The notes beneath the pieces were generated by a model, which did not search any database, was not told where the DNA came from, and worked only from the letters and a program-made list of their open reading frames with translations. From a bacterium (lineage in GTDB: Bacteria; Patescibacteriota; Minisyncoccia; Minisyncoccales; Minisyncoccaceae), in contig JALOBW010000003.1 in assembly GCA_023228085.1 (NCBI GenBank), forward strand, positions 1 through 64,000: 64,000 nucleotides of DNA, in the 5' to 3' direction. Positions 40,744 to 50,258 of this stretch are shown in pieces (within the stretch, counting starts at the first letter, position 1; each line of letters starts with the position of its first letter). A program made the translations under genes and the position numbers.

Positions 40744-42162
40744 TTATTTTAGTATTCCTGCTTCTACTAGAATATCAAGGTCTTGCTGGTATTGTTTCAT
40801 TCTAGTCGTCACACTATTTGCATAACCTTTTCCTGCTGTATTACACTGTCCAGCATAATACCTACAGGCAGCTGTATATGGATCAGATATTCCTCCATTT
40901 TTTTTCAATAGTACTGCTGATGCTAGGAATGCATCTTTAATTGCCCATGGATTTGCCGCCTTTCCTAATATTGAATCCACATCAGATCGAACCAATTTCC
41001 ATGTTGAGGCAATAAATTGTGCTGGTCCCATGGCTCCCCCCCAACCATATGGTTTTCCACTTGTGTACATTGGAATCCAACATGATACTGGTGTTTTCTT
41101 AGGATCTTTTCCAATTGCTTTTACAATATCCAAAAATACTGGAACATCTCTTGTTGGACTCATTACCCTTGCTTTATATGCACCAGATAAACTAGTTCCA
41201 TTTCCGGTGTTAAAGTCTGTTAAATAACACTGACCAACATTTCCTCCATAAAGCCCATTTCTAAACGATTCTTGATGAATAATCGCAAGTATTAATGCCG
41301 CCTTAACCCCAGTAGCCTTTTCAGCAAATTTAGCTAATTTTGCCGCTTCTCCAAAGGCGATACCACCCCCTTCGGTATCAGCTAATTCAAACAATGCACT
41401 GCTAATTTTTGCCGCCTTAGCATCTAGGTCTTTTTTTTCTGCTAGTTTTGCTTGATATTCTTTTTCGGTAGAATTCAGATATTCTTGTCTTTCTTTTTTT
41501 ACTATATCTGTTTCCGCCTTTTGCTCTCCTTGTATAATAACTAAATTCTTAAGTTGATCGGTCTGCTCTTCAAGTGTAGACTTTTTATCAATCAATGATG
41601 TATTTAAGCTTTCTAAGTTCTCCAAGATGTCTTTATTTTTTTGGCCCAATGTTTCCATATAAAGCATATCATCAAAGAAGTCGGCTAAACTATTACTAGT
41701 AACCAAAATTTCAAAAAAAGATTTTTCGTCTTCCTGTTTTGCAGCTCTTAATATGTCAGCTATTTTCTGTTGTTGCCCACTAATACTTACAGTGGTTTCG
41801 TCAATTGATTTTGACGTATCTTCTATTTGATCTCCAAAAACTTTAATTGCAATTTTTGATTGTGATATCTGGTTCTCTAAATCTTTCAGTCTCTTATTAA
41901 GAGAATTTACCTGATTCTGTAGTGTTTTCTTTTTTGATCCAGTTTCGGATATTTCAGCTTGAATCTTTTTCCCTTTTTCGTTTAGGTATGTTAAGCAATC
42001 ATTACAAAGTTTTTCACATTCTTCTTTTGAAATTTGCTTACATTCAGTTTCCCATTTTCCAGAATCACACATCGCTCCCATATCATACGCCGCTGAGACT
42101 TGAAAGATTGGAGTGACTGAAAGTAAAAGTGAAAGGAGTATAGTCTTTTTAAATAAATTCAT
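40744..42162 (-). CDS. Secreted coiled-coil lytic transglycosylase
   Basis: 472 aa. Signal peptide (FKKTILLSLLLSVTPIFQVSA), then a Cys-rich stretch (CDSGKWETECKQISKEECEK). A long coiled coil (about 65-260) resembles EnvC/PcsB-type hydrolase regulators. A C-terminal SLT/MltB-like domain follows with ALILAIIHQES (likely catalytic Glu) and GAMGPAQFIASTW. It should cleave peptidoglycan glycan strands, with the coiled coil controlling activity or linking to division or pilus machinery. No SD. Confidence 0.88.
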   Translation of the reverse strand: MNLFKKTILLSLLLSVTPIFQVSAAYDMGAMCDSGKWETECKQISKEECEKLCNDCLTYLNEKGKKIQAEISETGSKKKTLQNQVNSLNKRLKDLENQISQSKIAIKVFGDQIEDTSKSIDETTVSISGQQQKIADILRAAKQEDEKSFFEILVTSNSLADFFDDMLYMETLGQKNKDILENLESLNTSLIDKKSTLEEQTDQLKNLVIIQGEQKAETDIVKKERQEYLNSTEKEYQAKLAEKKDLDAKAAKISSALFELADTEGGGIAFGEAAKLAKFAEKATGVKAALILAIIHQESFRNGLYGGNVGQCYLTDFNTGNGTSLSGAYKARVMSPTRDVPVFLDIVKAIGKDPKKTPVSCWIPMYTSGKPYGWGGAMGPAQFIASTWKLVRSDVDSILGKAANPWAIKDAFLASAVLLKKNGGISDPYTAACRYYAGQCNTAGKGYANSVTTRMKQYQQDLDILVEAGILK

Positions 42163-42219
42163 TCTTAAACTTAAAAAATAATTATTCTAATATTTTGATT
42201 ATACAACGATTGTATAAAA

Positions 42220-42247
42220 AAAAGAAGTACTGATGTACCTCTTTTTT
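42220..42247 (-). terminator. Terminator after the L25 gene
   Basis: AGAGGTAC-ATCA-GTACTTCT stem followed by eight Ts on the minus strand. Confidence 0.85.
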
Positions 42248-42256
42248 TAATCAGGA

Positions 42257-42856
42257 TTATTCACCTTCTTTCTTTTCTACTGGAGCTTCGGTTGTAGCGA
42301 CAGGAGAAGGGGGAGTTAGTTCAATATCCACATTTGCTGGAGTGACAATCTGGACGATTACCTCATCGCTATGACTAACAGCAGTGACACCTTTTGGGAG
42401 CTCTAGATCTTTTACCATAATGTGACTTCCGAATACATCTAGCCCAGAAACATCTACTTCAATCTTTACTGGTAAATCCTTTGGCAAGGCTTTTACTGTT
42501 AATTCGTGCATATTGGTAATGATTGTTCCGCCAAGTCCAACAGCAGGAGCTGTTCCAATTATTTCTAATGGAATCTGAGTTTCTACCTCATGTTTTAAAT
42601 CTGGTTGATAAAAATCGGCATGAATTATTTCCATAGTCATGGGGTCATGTTGAGTATCATAAATCATAACAGAAAACTTCTTTCCATCAAGATCTAGTTC
42701 AATTAACGATTCACCTGCTGCTTTATGGACTTTTTCTAATTCTTTCCCATTAACTTCAATTTTAGTATTTTCAATACTTGGACCATACAAAACTGCAGGA
42801 ATAGTCTCTATGCTACTGCATCTGTCTGCCCTTTTATTGGCTTTCAATGAAATCAT
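42257..42856 (-). CDS. rplY: Ribosomal protein L25 / general stress protein Ctc
   Basis: 199 aa two-domain form. The N-terminal 5S-binding L25 domain (SIETIPAVLYGPSIENTKIEV, about 1-90) is followed by the TL5-type beta domain (about 95-180) and a Pro/Glu-rich tail (PPSPVATTEAPVEKKEGE). It binds 5S rRNA. Expressed from its own transcript ending at 42220. No SD. Confidence 0.95.
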   Translation of the reverse strand: MISLKANKRADRCSSIETIPAVLYGPSIENTKIEVNGKELEKVHKAAGESLIELDLDGKKFSVMIYDTQHDPMTMEIIHADFYQPDLKHEVETQIPLEIIGTAPAVGLGGTIITNMHELTVKALPKDLPVKIEVDVSGLDVFGSHIMVKDLELPKGVTAVSHSDEVIVQIVTPANVDIELTPPSPVATTEAPVEKKEGE

Positions 42857-42986
42857 ACTATGTTTACTTAACTAATTATTTTCTAAATTCCAATAAGAAA
42901 TATCGGAAAATTAATTTTCTTAAATATAAAAAGACAATAACCTATTTTATGCTTTTTTGCAAGACTAAACTTTGCAAACACTTTCG

Positions 42987-43979
42987 TTAGAGATTGAGTA
43001 CTTTTATACTTATATTCTCCTTTTCTGCTAATTTATTTTCTTTTCTGGAGAGTAGACCATTAGTTGAACCCATCTCAGTTAAGCATTTCTTTGCATTAGT
43101 AATGCCAAGCCTAATCGCATACTCAATGTCATCGTTCTTTCTTATTAATGCAGAAATAAAAGCAGATGAAAAAGCATCTCCAGCTCCAGTAGTATCTACT
43201 GGGATTACTTTTTTAGAAGTAGCTTTATATAACTTATCCTTATGAATTACTGAAACTCCATATTCCCCGTCTGTTATAACTGCTATCCCCTTAAATATCT
43301 TGCGAATATTTTCAATAATCTTTTTTTCGTTATTATAATTTGTCTTTGTTAATATGGACGCTTCTTCCATATTTAAAATTAGAACGTTTGTTTTATCTAA
43401 TATTTGCTGTATTTTTGCTTTTGAAAAAGATAACTGAGTAGAACCGAGATTAACAGCCGTTTTAATTCCTTTCTTTTTTGCAAATATTAATATTTCTTCG
43501 GTTAGTAGACTTAATTTTCCTGATAATGGAGCTAAATAAAACCATTTTGAAGTGAACTTTTTCCACTTTATATCACTTTGGTGTAGACACTCTGAAGCTC
43601 CTCTGTATACAAGAATGGTCCTATCTTTATTTGGTGGGATCATTATTATTGAGGTGTTTGTCTTTTTTTCATCCGTTGATTTTACTAAAGACGTATCTAT
43701 TTTTTTCTCTTTAAGGTAGTTCAATGTTTCTCTACCGCCAATATCTTTACCAATAGCACCACAATAAGCCGTCTTAAAACCTTGAAGAGCGAAGGTTGTT
43801 GCTGTATTGATTCCACCACCCCCAAAATTAGTATTAATATTAGAGATATCTATCTTTGACCCAAGATTAAAAAGTATTCCCTTGTCAACAATCAAGTTTA
43901 CTTCTTTTTTTATTTTTGCTTTAGGAAGATTAAGAGCAATATCCCATGTAGCAGAACCGAAGGTTATTATATCAAACAT
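42987..43979 (-). CDS. PfkB-family carbohydrate kinase
   Basis: 330 aa ribokinase-type fold. The N-terminal sugar-site motif is GGGGINTATTFALQG, and the C-terminal signature is DTTGAGDAFSSAF with catalytic Asp. It phosphorylates a sugar or nucleoside; the substrate cannot be read from the sequence. It lies downstream of acdBA and a 32-aa ORF on the same strand and may share their transcript. No SD. Confidence 0.9.
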   Translation of the reverse strand: MFDIITFGSATWDIALNLPKAKIKKEVNLIVDKGILFNLGSKIDISNINTNFGGGGINTATTFALQGFKTAYCGAIGKDIGGRETLNYLKEKKIDTSLVKSTDEKKTNTSIIMIPPNKDRTILVYRGASECLHQSDIKWKKFTSKWFYLAPLSGKLSLLTEEILIFAKKKGIKTAVNLGSTQLSFSKAKIQQILDKTNVLILNMEEASILTKTNYNNEKKIIENIRKIFKGIAVITDGEYGVSVIHKDKLYKATSKKVIPVDTTGAGDAFSSAFISALIRKNDDIEYAIRLGITNAKKCLTEMGSTNGLLSRKENKLAEKENISIKVLNL

Positions 43980-43999
43980 ATGTTATTGATTAGATGTAA

Positions 44000-44098
44000 T
44001 TAATGACCAAAAAGGGTTACTAGAGTGACAACAAGCAAAAAAATTATAAAGATTATATCTAGTATTAATGCGACTATATTGCCTGATTCTTTATTCAT
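44000..44098 (-). CDS. 32-aa single-TM peptide coupled to acdA
   Basis: The ATG overlaps the acdA stop as ATGA (44095-44098). It encodes MNKESGNIVALILDIIFIIF... to VTLFGH, one TM helix with a short acidic N terminus. Start-stop overlap is typical of translational coupling, so the peptide is probably made in step with AcdA. No homologue recognised. Confidence 0.5.
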   Translation of the reverse strand: MNKESGNIVALILDIIFIIFLLVVTLVTLFGH

Positions 44099-45459
44099 AG
44101 ATCTTTAATTAATTTTTTTATTGATTTTACAGCTCTTTTTAGATCGGGATAGTTGGGAATATTATTTTTCTCAAGAAGCTTAATAGCATCTGAAACCAGT
44201 TCTCCTCCCAAAAAACAACAAACGATAGGTTTTTTAGGGTATTTCTTTTTCATCTCAATAATTATTTTGGCATTTTCTAATGGCTCGGTCATTATTTGAG
44301 TGGTCTCTATTATTATCAATCCTTTTACTCTTTCTTGGGATAAAAACGCATTCACCCCTGCTAAGTACCTGTCAGGAAGAGCATCTCCTAATAGATCTAG
44401 AGGATTTCTTTTTGCTGGAATAACGGATAGTGTCCCCTTCTTATCAACTTGATCAATATCCTTGTCTTTTATTTCAACTAGCTTCACTCCTTCGGCTTCA
44501 CAATAATCCACGGTCAAGACTCCAGCCCCTCCTCCGTTTGTGACAACTCCAATTCCATTAGAACATTTAGGCTGCATCAGTAAGGATTTAGCCGAATCAA
44601 AAAGTTCTTCAAGTGTATCAACCAGAACAACTCCAGATTGTTTGAATGCCGTCGCATAAACTTCATAGTCACCAGCGATACTTCCAGTGTGAGTTGCGGC
44701 AGCTTTTTGTCCAGCATTACTTCTTCCAGACTTGATAACGATTATTGGTTTCTTTTTTGACACCTCACTAGCCACATCCATAAAACCTCTTCCGTTCTTT
44801 ATTCCTTCTATGTACATACATATTACTTTGGTATCTTTATCCTCGCCTAAATAGTGTAAAAAATCCGAAAGACTTAAGTCAGCTTCGTTTCCATATGATA
44901 CAAGTTTTGAGAAGCCAATGTTTTTTTCATTCATAGAATCCATCAGAGAATTAAGTAATGCTCCCGATTGCGACAAGAATCCAATATTGCCTTTTAGCGG
45001 AGAAATAGGAGCAAATGATGCGTTGAAATTGACTCTTGGATTAATAATACCAAGACAGTTTGGTCCAATTAAGGGTATTTTTGCTTCTCTCAAATATGAA
45101 ACTATTTCATCTTCTCTTTTCTTCCCTTCTTCTCCTAATTCTCCAAATCCAGCTGATACTATAATTACACCACTAACTTTCTTGCTTATACATTCTTTTA
45201 CGATTTGCAAGACTATCTTTGATGGCACAGCGATTATGGCTAAATCTACTTTTTCTTTTATGTCTTTAATACTTGAGTAGGTTTCTTCTCCAAAAACTTC
45301 TTTATCAAAAGGATTAACCAAGAAGACTTTTCTCTTTTTTGCCCCACTTAGTAAGTTTTTGACCAAACCAAACCCAACTGTACCTTTTTCATCACTAGCA
45401 CCAATAATCGCTACAGAACTAGGATCAAATATTTTATCTAATTTTAGAGATATTAACAT
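44095..45459 (-). CDS. acdA: ADP-forming acetyl-CoA synthetase, alpha subunit
   Basis: 454 aa. CoA-binding Rossmann domain at the N terminus (SSVAIIGASDEKGTVGFGLV), succinyl-CoA-ligase-like domains with IGPNCLGIINP, SQSGALLNS and the phosphohistidine loop AATHTGSIAGDYE. The alpha2-beta2 type enzyme converts acyl-CoA, ADP and Pi to acid, CoA and ATP, the main energy-yielding step of peptide or sugar fermentation in such cells. It follows acdB by 7 bp. Confidence 0.93.
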   Translation of the reverse strand: MLISLKLDKIFDPSSVAIIGASDEKGTVGFGLVKNLLSGAKKRKVFLVNPFDKEVFGEETYSSIKDIKEKVDLAIIAVPSKIVLQIVKECISKKVSGVIIVSAGFGELGEEGKKREDEIVSYLREAKIPLIGPNCLGIINPRVNFNASFAPISPLKGNIGFLSQSGALLNSLMDSMNEKNIGFSKLVSYGNEADLSLSDFLHYLGEDKDTKVICMYIEGIKNGRGFMDVASEVSKKKPIIVIKSGRSNAGQKAAATHTGSIAGDYEVYATAFKQSGVVLVDTLEELFDSAKSLLMQPKCSNGIGVVTNGGGAGVLTVDYCEAEGVKLVEIKDKDIDQVDKKGTLSVIPAKRNPLDLLGDALPDRYLAGVNAFLSQERVKGLIIIETTQIMTEPLENAKIIIEMKKKYPKKPIVCCFLGGELVSDAIKLLEKNNIPNYPDLKRAVKSIKKLIKDL

Positions 45460-45466
45460 AATTAAA

Positions 45467-46099
45467 CTAAATTATTATCCTAAAATCTGCTAATTTTGCA
45501 TACTTCTCATTAACGATAACGGGGTTAAAATCCATTCCGATAATATTGCCCTCTTTCATTGACATCTTGGATAAACTTACCATAATTTCGGCTACTTTAA
45601 CGATATTTATATCCTCGCCCGTTCTATAGCCTTCAAGTATTTTATAACCCTTTATTTCTTTGATCATTCTTAAGGCTTCGTCCTTATTTACGGGTGCAAT
45701 TCTAAAAGAAACATCTTTTAATACTTCTATAAATATTCCGCCTAGACCAAACATCATTACAGGACCAAACTGATTATCTCTTTTCATTCCCATAGCTATT
45801 TCTTTACCAATCAACATTTTTTGGACAAGGATTCCTTCTATATTCCTGCCTTTAGTATTTTCGTTAATCTGGTTCCATGCTTCAATGAATTCATCTTCGT
45901 TTTTGATGTTTGCCCTTACACCACCGATTTCGGATTTGTGAAAAATTGTTCTTGAGTGAATCTTGAGTACGACTGGAAAACCAATTTTTTTAGCGAAAGC
46001 TAGCGCCTTGTCCTGGAAATTAAAAATTTCCGTTTCGCAGTACGGTACTTTGTATTTATTTAGTAGTTTTCTTGTTTCTTCAAAGCTTAATATTTCCAT
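45467..46099 (-). CDS. acdB: ADP-forming acetyl-CoA synthetase, beta subunit
   Basis: 210 aa ATP-grasp protein: YKVPYCETEIFNFQDKALAF, FPVVLKIHSRTIFHKSEIGG, VLVQKMLIGKEIAMGMKRD and FGPVMMFGLGGIFIEVLKD are the ATP-grasp and phosphate-transfer blocks. It pairs with acdA directly downstream. Length is normal for the separate beta subunit. No SD. Confidence 0.93.
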   Translation of the reverse strand: MEILSFEETRKLLNKYKVPYCETEIFNFQDKALAFAKKIGFPVVLKIHSRTIFHKSEIGGVRANIKNEDEFIEAWNQINENTKGRNIEGILVQKMLIGKEIAMGMKRDNQFGPVMMFGLGGIFIEVLKDVSFRIAPVNKDEALRMIKEIKGYKILEGYRTGEDINIVKVAEIMVSLSKMSMKEGNIIGMDFNPVIVNEKYAKLADFRIII

Positions 46100-46158
46100 A
46101 TAAAGAACATTGTTTTTTTGTTTATTATATCAAATTAAAACTTTTGATGCAAAAATAA

Positions 46159-46370
46159 AATTAGGGATTAGCAACTCGTCCGCCTTCGGTTCGCCGAAGC
46201 GAACCTTTGGCGGATAAATCCGCTGAAGGGTTGTGAAGGTGACCTACGCCCTTCGGGCTTCTGCGAGATAAATAATTAGTACTCTGTTGCTTGCTTCGCA
46301 AGATTAAAAACATCTTTAGCAATTTTGGAGGTCGGACCTTTTGGAGGTCGGACCTCGTTTTTGGTTTGGA
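46159..46370. repeat. Composite intergenic repeat region
   Basis: Modules seen elsewhere (GGATTAGCAACTCG, CTACGCCCTTCGGGCTTCTG, GCTTGCTTCGCAAGATTAA, AACATCTT) are mixed with new hairpins, a GGTTCGCCGAAGCGAACC stem and a twice-repeated GGAGGTCGGACC. An ORF of 74 codons across it is an accident of the repeats. Confidence 0.82.
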
Positions 46371-46377
46371 AAATAAA

Positions 46378-46399
46378 AAAAGCAATTTAAATTATTGCT
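46378..46399 (-). terminator. Terminator of the 50-aa membrane protein
   Basis: AAGCAAT/ATTGCTT stem overlapping the stop codon, then seven Ts on the minus strand. Confidence 0.65.
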
Positions 46400-46539
46400 T
46401 TATTTCCTATAATGAAATCTACTAGCACGATAATTCTAGCTAAGACGATTATCATTGTAAGAGTGGCAAAATTGCCGATAACGGAGTTAATGCAAACCCC
46501 TGCGACAAAGAGCATACAGATTAACGAAAGGTGATCCAT
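46387..46539 (-). CDS. 50-aa two-TM membrane protein
   Basis: MDHLSLICMLFVAGVCINSV... to IIGNKAII: two hydrophobic segments, no recognised family. A clear SD (AGAGGAT, 7 nt before the ATG), a promoter with 17-nt spacing (46558-46586) and a terminator make it a complete monocistronic unit. Same build as the tiny membrane genes at 5.4-6.6 kb. Confidence 0.62.
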   Translation of the reverse strand: MDHLSLICMLFVAGVCINSVIGNFATLTMIIVLARIIVLVDFIIGNKAII

Positions 46540-46557
46540 TTTTAATCCTCTTTTATT

Positions 46558-46586
46558 AGAATAAAATATTATTACTTTTCTGTCAA
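46558..46586 (-). promoter_or_regulatory. Promoter of the 50-aa membrane protein
   Basis: TTGACA (46581-46586), 17-nt spacer, TATTCT (46558-46563) on the minus strand. Confidence 0.7.
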
Positions 46587-46612
46587 CCCTTTTGTAATCA
46601 AAGAAAATATTT

Positions 46613-46618
46613 TATACT
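46613..46618 (+). promoter_or_regulatory. -10 box of pth, giving a leaderless mRNA
   Basis: TATACT ends 7 nt before the pth ATG at 46625, so transcription would begin on the start codon. The -35 is weak (TTTTGT at 17 nt spacing). Confidence 0.45.
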
Positions 46619-46624
46619 GTATTT

Positions 46625-47188
46625 ATGTTTATTATTGTGGGACTTGGAAATCCTGGAAAAGAATATGAATACACCAGACATAATATCGGCTTCAGAGTTG
46701 TTGATTTTTTTGCTTATCAAAACGGCTTCTCCGAGTTCAAGCTGTCAAAAAAATACAATGCCCTCTTATCGGAAGGAACTATTGATGGAATGGATGCAAT
46801 ACTAATAAAGCCTCAGACTTTTATGAATTTGTCGGGAAAATCTGTTCGCTCTATTCTTGATTTCTACAAGCTTGATCCAAAAAAAGATTTGATTGTTATA
46901 AGTGATGATGCCGATGTCACTATCGGACAGATAAAAATACAAAGAGGAAAAAGTTCGGCTGGACACAAGGGTGTTAAATCTATAATTGACGAAACAGGCA
47001 CAAAGGATTTCTTACGCCTCCGTATAGGTATAGATTCTGAAGACCCAGCATACAAATTACCTGCTGAAGAAAGCGGGTTAGAAGCTGTTGTTCTTAAAAA
47101 TTTTACTGCAACCGAAGAGGAAATATTAGATAATACTATAAGCGAGGCTAGCGAGCATATCAAAAATATACTATTAAATGGATTTTGA
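46625..47188 (+). CDS. pth: Peptidyl-tRNA hydrolase
   Basis: 187 aa, normal length. Conserved GLGNPGKEYEYTRHNIGFRVVD (Asn and catalytic His in RHN), PQTFMNLSGKSV and VISDDADV. It releases peptides from drop-off peptidyl-tRNA. It overlaps dprA by 11 bp and heads pth-dprA-topA. No SD; the mRNA may be leaderless. Confidence 0.97.
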   Translation: MFIIVGLGNPGKEYEYTRHNIGFRVVDFFAYQNGFSEFKLSKKYNALLSEGTIDGMDAILIKPQTFMNLSGKSVRSILDFYKLDPKKDLIVISDDADVTIGQIKIQRGKSSAGHKGVKSIIDETGTKDFLRLRIGIDSEDPAYKLPAEESGLEAVVLKNFTATEEEILDNTISEASEHIKNILLNGF

Positions 47189-48068
47189 AATCAAAACCGT
47201 TTCAATAGATAACAAAGATTACCCAAAAAAACTAAAAACTATTAAAACAGCACCGAAGCTGCTTTATTATTGTGGAGTATTACCGAGTGATGCTGAAATC
47301 GGCATTGCAATTGTTGGTTCAAGAATTGCAAGTATCTACGGAGTAAGGGTTTGTAAGGAAATAGGAAATGATATTGCTAATTCTAATGCAACTATAATTT
47401 CTGGACTTGCAAAAGGGATTGATTCTATAGCACACGAGTGCGCTGTTTCTAAAGGCAAACGAACTATTGCTGTTTTGGGGTCTGGTATTGATAAAAGCAG
47501 TCTATACCCAAAAGAAAATATCAGATTAGCTCAAGAAATAATCGCTAACGGTGGCTTGATTATTTCTGAATATCCTCCTCAATCCAAACCGACTAGATAT
47601 AGTTTTCCCGATAGAAATCGGATTATCGCTGGATTGTCCGAAGCAGTATTAGTGATTGAGGCAAGAATGAAATCAGGATCACTTATAACAGCTGATTATG
47701 CTAAGAATCAGGGTAAAAAATTATTTGCAGTTCCTAATTCTATCCACGATAAGAATTCGGAAGGAACAAATAGCTTAATAAAAAATGGTGCAAATCTAAC
47801 AACTTGCGCCCAAGATATATTTGAAATTTTAAAGAGAAATGATTTGCCCTTAATCTATAAAAGTGATAAAAAGATAGAAGTTGATGGAGATAATGAGAAT
47901 GAAAACCATATACTAAAAATACTGAAAGAAGCACAATCCCCCGTTGCGATGGAAAGAATAATCAAGGTTTCAAAATTATCGCCATCTGATACTATTGCGA
48001 CAATAACTATCCTAGAAATAAAAGACAAAATAATTGACATAAAAGATCATAATTATTTGATCAAGTAG
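47178..48068 (+). CDS. dprA: DNA-processing protein DprA
   Basis: 296 aa. Rossmann-like DprA core: GIAIVGSRIASIYG, ISGLAKGIDSIAHE, AVLGSGIDKSSLYP, ISEYPPQSKP, FPDRNRIIAGLSEAVLVIEA. A short C-terminal winged-helix-like region (about 235-290) follows. It loads RecA on incoming single-stranded DNA in natural transformation, so, with the prepilins at 31-33 kb, it is consistent with DNA uptake. Cotranscribed with pth and topA. Confidence 0.95.
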   Translation: MDFEIKTVSIDNKDYPKKLKTIKTAPKLLYYCGVLPSDAEIGIAIVGSRIASIYGVRVCKEIGNDIANSNATIISGLAKGIDSIAHECAVSKGKRTIAVLGSGIDKSSLYPKENIRLAQEIIANGGLIISEYPPQSKPTRYSFPDRNRIIAGLSEAVLVIEARMKSGSLITADYAKNQGKKLFAVPNSIHDKNSEGTNSLIKNGANLTTCAQDIFEILKRNDLPLIYKSDKKIEVDGDNENENHILKILKEAQSPVAMERIIKVSKLSPSDTIATITILEIKDKIIDIKDHNYLIK

Positions 48069-48074
48069 AAAATT

Positions 48075-50087
48075 ATGAAGCTAATAATCGTAGAAAGTCC
48101 TACAAAGGCAGGAACTATAAAGAAATTTCTTGGAAAGGAATACAATGTTATGTCTTCGTACGGACATATACGAGACTTGCCTAAAAGTGAATTAGGCGTT
48201 GATCCAGAAAAGGACTTTAAAGTAAAGTATGTTGTTCCGATGAAGGCAAAAAAGAATGTTACCGCTTTAAAAAAAGAGGTAGATAAGTCTGACATCATAT
48301 TTCTTGCAACCGACCCCGACCGTGAAGGAGAAGCTATATCCTGGCATTTAATAGAAGCGTTAAAATTGGAAGGACGTCCGTATAAAAGAATAACCTTTCA
48401 CGAAATTACCAAAGAAGCGATTGATAGCTCCTTAAAACATCCTTCTGCCCTAGATCTTAATCTAGTAAACGCCCAGCAAGCTAGGCGTGTTTTGGATAGG
48501 ATTGTCGGTTATAAACTATCGCCCTTTTTGTGGAAAAAAGTAGCGAAGAAATTGTCTGCGGGAAGAGTACAGTCAATTGCCGTTAGACTAATAGTTGATC
48601 GCGAAAGAGAAATCCAAAAATTTATTCCTGAAGAATACTGGAGTATTGCCGCCGAATTGAAGCAAAGCGATGAAAATTTTGTTGCCGAACTAGTAAAATA
48701 TAAAGGCAAAAGCATAGGAAAACTAGAAATAAAATCCAAAGAAGATGCTGGAAAGATAAAGGCTGGATTGGAAAAAACAAAATATACTGTGACGAGTATT
48801 GAAAACAAAGACTTATTAAGACATCCACTTCCACCTTTTACTACTTCTACGATGCAACAGGAAGCATCAAAAAAGTTAGGATACCCTTCAAAGTTTACGA
48901 TGTCCACAGCTCAAGGTTTGTATGAGAAAGGTGCTATCACTTACCACAGAACAGACTCCTTGAATCTTTCGGAACAATCACTAGCTAGTGCCAAAGCATT
49001 TATTGAATCAAGTTATGGTTCAGAATATTTGGAAACTAGAAGATTTAAGACAAAAGGAAGAGCACAGGAAGCCCATGAAGCAATAAGACCAACCAATGTA
49101 GAAATGACTCCTGATAAATTTACCGGGGACGAAAAACAGAAAAAACTTTATAAACTTATCTGGACTAGGTTTGTAGCTTGTCAGATGAAGGATGCAATTT
49201 TTGCTTCAACAAAAGCAGTAATTGACACGGAGAATGAATACACCTTGCAAGCTAGTGGATTACATCTAAAGTTTGATGGGTTTTTAAAAGTATATCCAAT
49301 GAAATCAACGGAAAAGAATATTCCAAACCTAAAGGAGGGCGACAATCCTGACTTGATAAAAATAATTGACGAACAGCATTTTACGCAGCCACCTGCAAGG
49401 TACAATGAGGCGTCTCTGATAAAAGAAATGGAGGAAAATGAAATCGGGCGTCCTGCAACCTATGCTGCAATAATTTCAACTATCCAAGAAAGAAACTATA
49501 CTAATAAAAATGAAGATAAAAGATTTGTCCCGACCGATATCGGTTTTGCAGTGACTGATTTGCTGATGGAACACTTCCCCAATATTGTGGATATAAAATT
49601 CACTGCGAAGATGGAGAAAGATTTGGATCAGATCGCGAGAGGAAAGAGAGATTGGATAGATATTCTTAGAGGTTTTTATGATCCCTTCGCTGAGAATTTG
49701 GCAAAAAAATATGATGAAGTAAAAAAAGCCGAAGTTCCCGATGAAGTATCCGAAAGGACTTGTCCAAAATGTGGAAAAAACCTAGTCGTCAAAATGGGAA
49801 GGTTCGGGAAATTCCTTGCCTGCCCTGGTTATCCAGATTGTAAGCATATAGAATCAGTTGAAAAATCTCCAGCACAAAAAACTGGAATCACTTGTCCAAA
49901 ATGTGGACAAGCAGAGATAACACAAAAGAGGACTAAAAAAGGTAAGATATTTTATGGATGCCCTAACTGGCCTGATTGTGATTTTGCCTTATGGGACAAA
50001 CCAATCAATGAGAAATGTCCGAAGTGTGGAGCAATAATGGTTGAAAAAGGGAAAAAGAAAAAATGCTCCGATCCAAAATGTAAATAG
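48075..50087 (+). CDS. topA: DNA topoisomerase I
   Basis: 670 aa type IA enzyme. TOPRIM acids are in LIIVESPTKAG and LATDPDREGEA; catalytic Tyr290 is in GAITYHRTDS. Three C-terminal Cys4 zinc domains are present: CPKCGKNLV...CPGYPDC, CPKCGQAEI...CPNWPDC and a last short one (CPKCGAIMV...CSDPKC). It relaxes negative supercoils. It ends the pth-dprA-topA operon; repeat hairpins follow. Confidence 0.97.
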   Translation: MKLIIVESPTKAGTIKKFLGKEYNVMSSYGHIRDLPKSELGVDPEKDFKVKYVVPMKAKKNVTALKKEVDKSDIIFLATDPDREGEAISWHLIEALKLEGRPYKRITFHEITKEAIDSSLKHPSALDLNLVNAQQARRVLDRIVGYKLSPFLWKKVAKKLSAGRVQSIAVRLIVDREREIQKFIPEEYWSIAAELKQSDENFVAELVKYKGKSIGKLEIKSKEDAGKIKAGLEKTKYTVTSIENKDLLRHPLPPFTTSTMQQEASKKLGYPSKFTMSTAQGLYEKGAITYHRTDSLNLSEQSLASAKAFIESSYGSEYLETRRFKTKGRAQEAHEAIRPTNVEMTPDKFTGDEKQKKLYKLIWTRFVACQMKDAIFASTKAVIDTENEYTLQASGLHLKFDGFLKVYPMKSTEKNIPNLKEGDNPDLIKIIDEQHFTQPPARYNEASLIKEMEENEIGRPATYAAIISTIQERNYTNKNEDKRFVPTDIGFAVTDLLMEHFPNIVDIKFTAKMEKDLDQIARGKRDWIDILRGFYDPFAENLAKKYDEVKKAEVPDEVSERTCPKCGKNLVVKMGRFGKFLACPGYPDCKHIESVEKSPAQKTGITCPKCGQAEITQKRTKKGKIFYGCPNWPDCDFALWDKPINEKCPKCGAIMVEKGKKKKCSDPKCK

Positions 50088-50258
50088 GTTTTGCAAGGCA
50101 AAGAAGTGCCGTTTATCATTGCGGTTGATTCTTTAATAAGAATCAACGGCGGAGCTTTGACTGAAAGCGAGCCCCGCCTTGAGGTGGTTTCACCAGAAAC
50201 CAACCGAAAGGCCCTAGCGAAGCAATCTCTTAACTTCTAATTGTTAATTTTTTTGTTT
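50088..50258. repeat. Decayed/nested palindromic repeat after topA
   Basis: Looks like a copy of the CATTGCG...GAAGCAATCTC repeat split by other hairpins: GTTGATTCTT/AAGAATCAAC (10 bp) and GGTGGTTTC/GAAACCAACC with the CGAAAGG module also seen at 34.2, 34.4 and 37.4 kb. No gene. Confidence 0.65.

Noticed and set aside
44095..44097. UGA read as glycine (recoded genetic code)
   Set aside because: UGA ends acdA exactly at the expected family length, and I saw no in-frame UGA inside conserved genes; the standard bacterial code fits.
46161..46385. 74-codon minus-strand ORF
   Set aside because: Falls entirely in modular repeats and has no leader signals.
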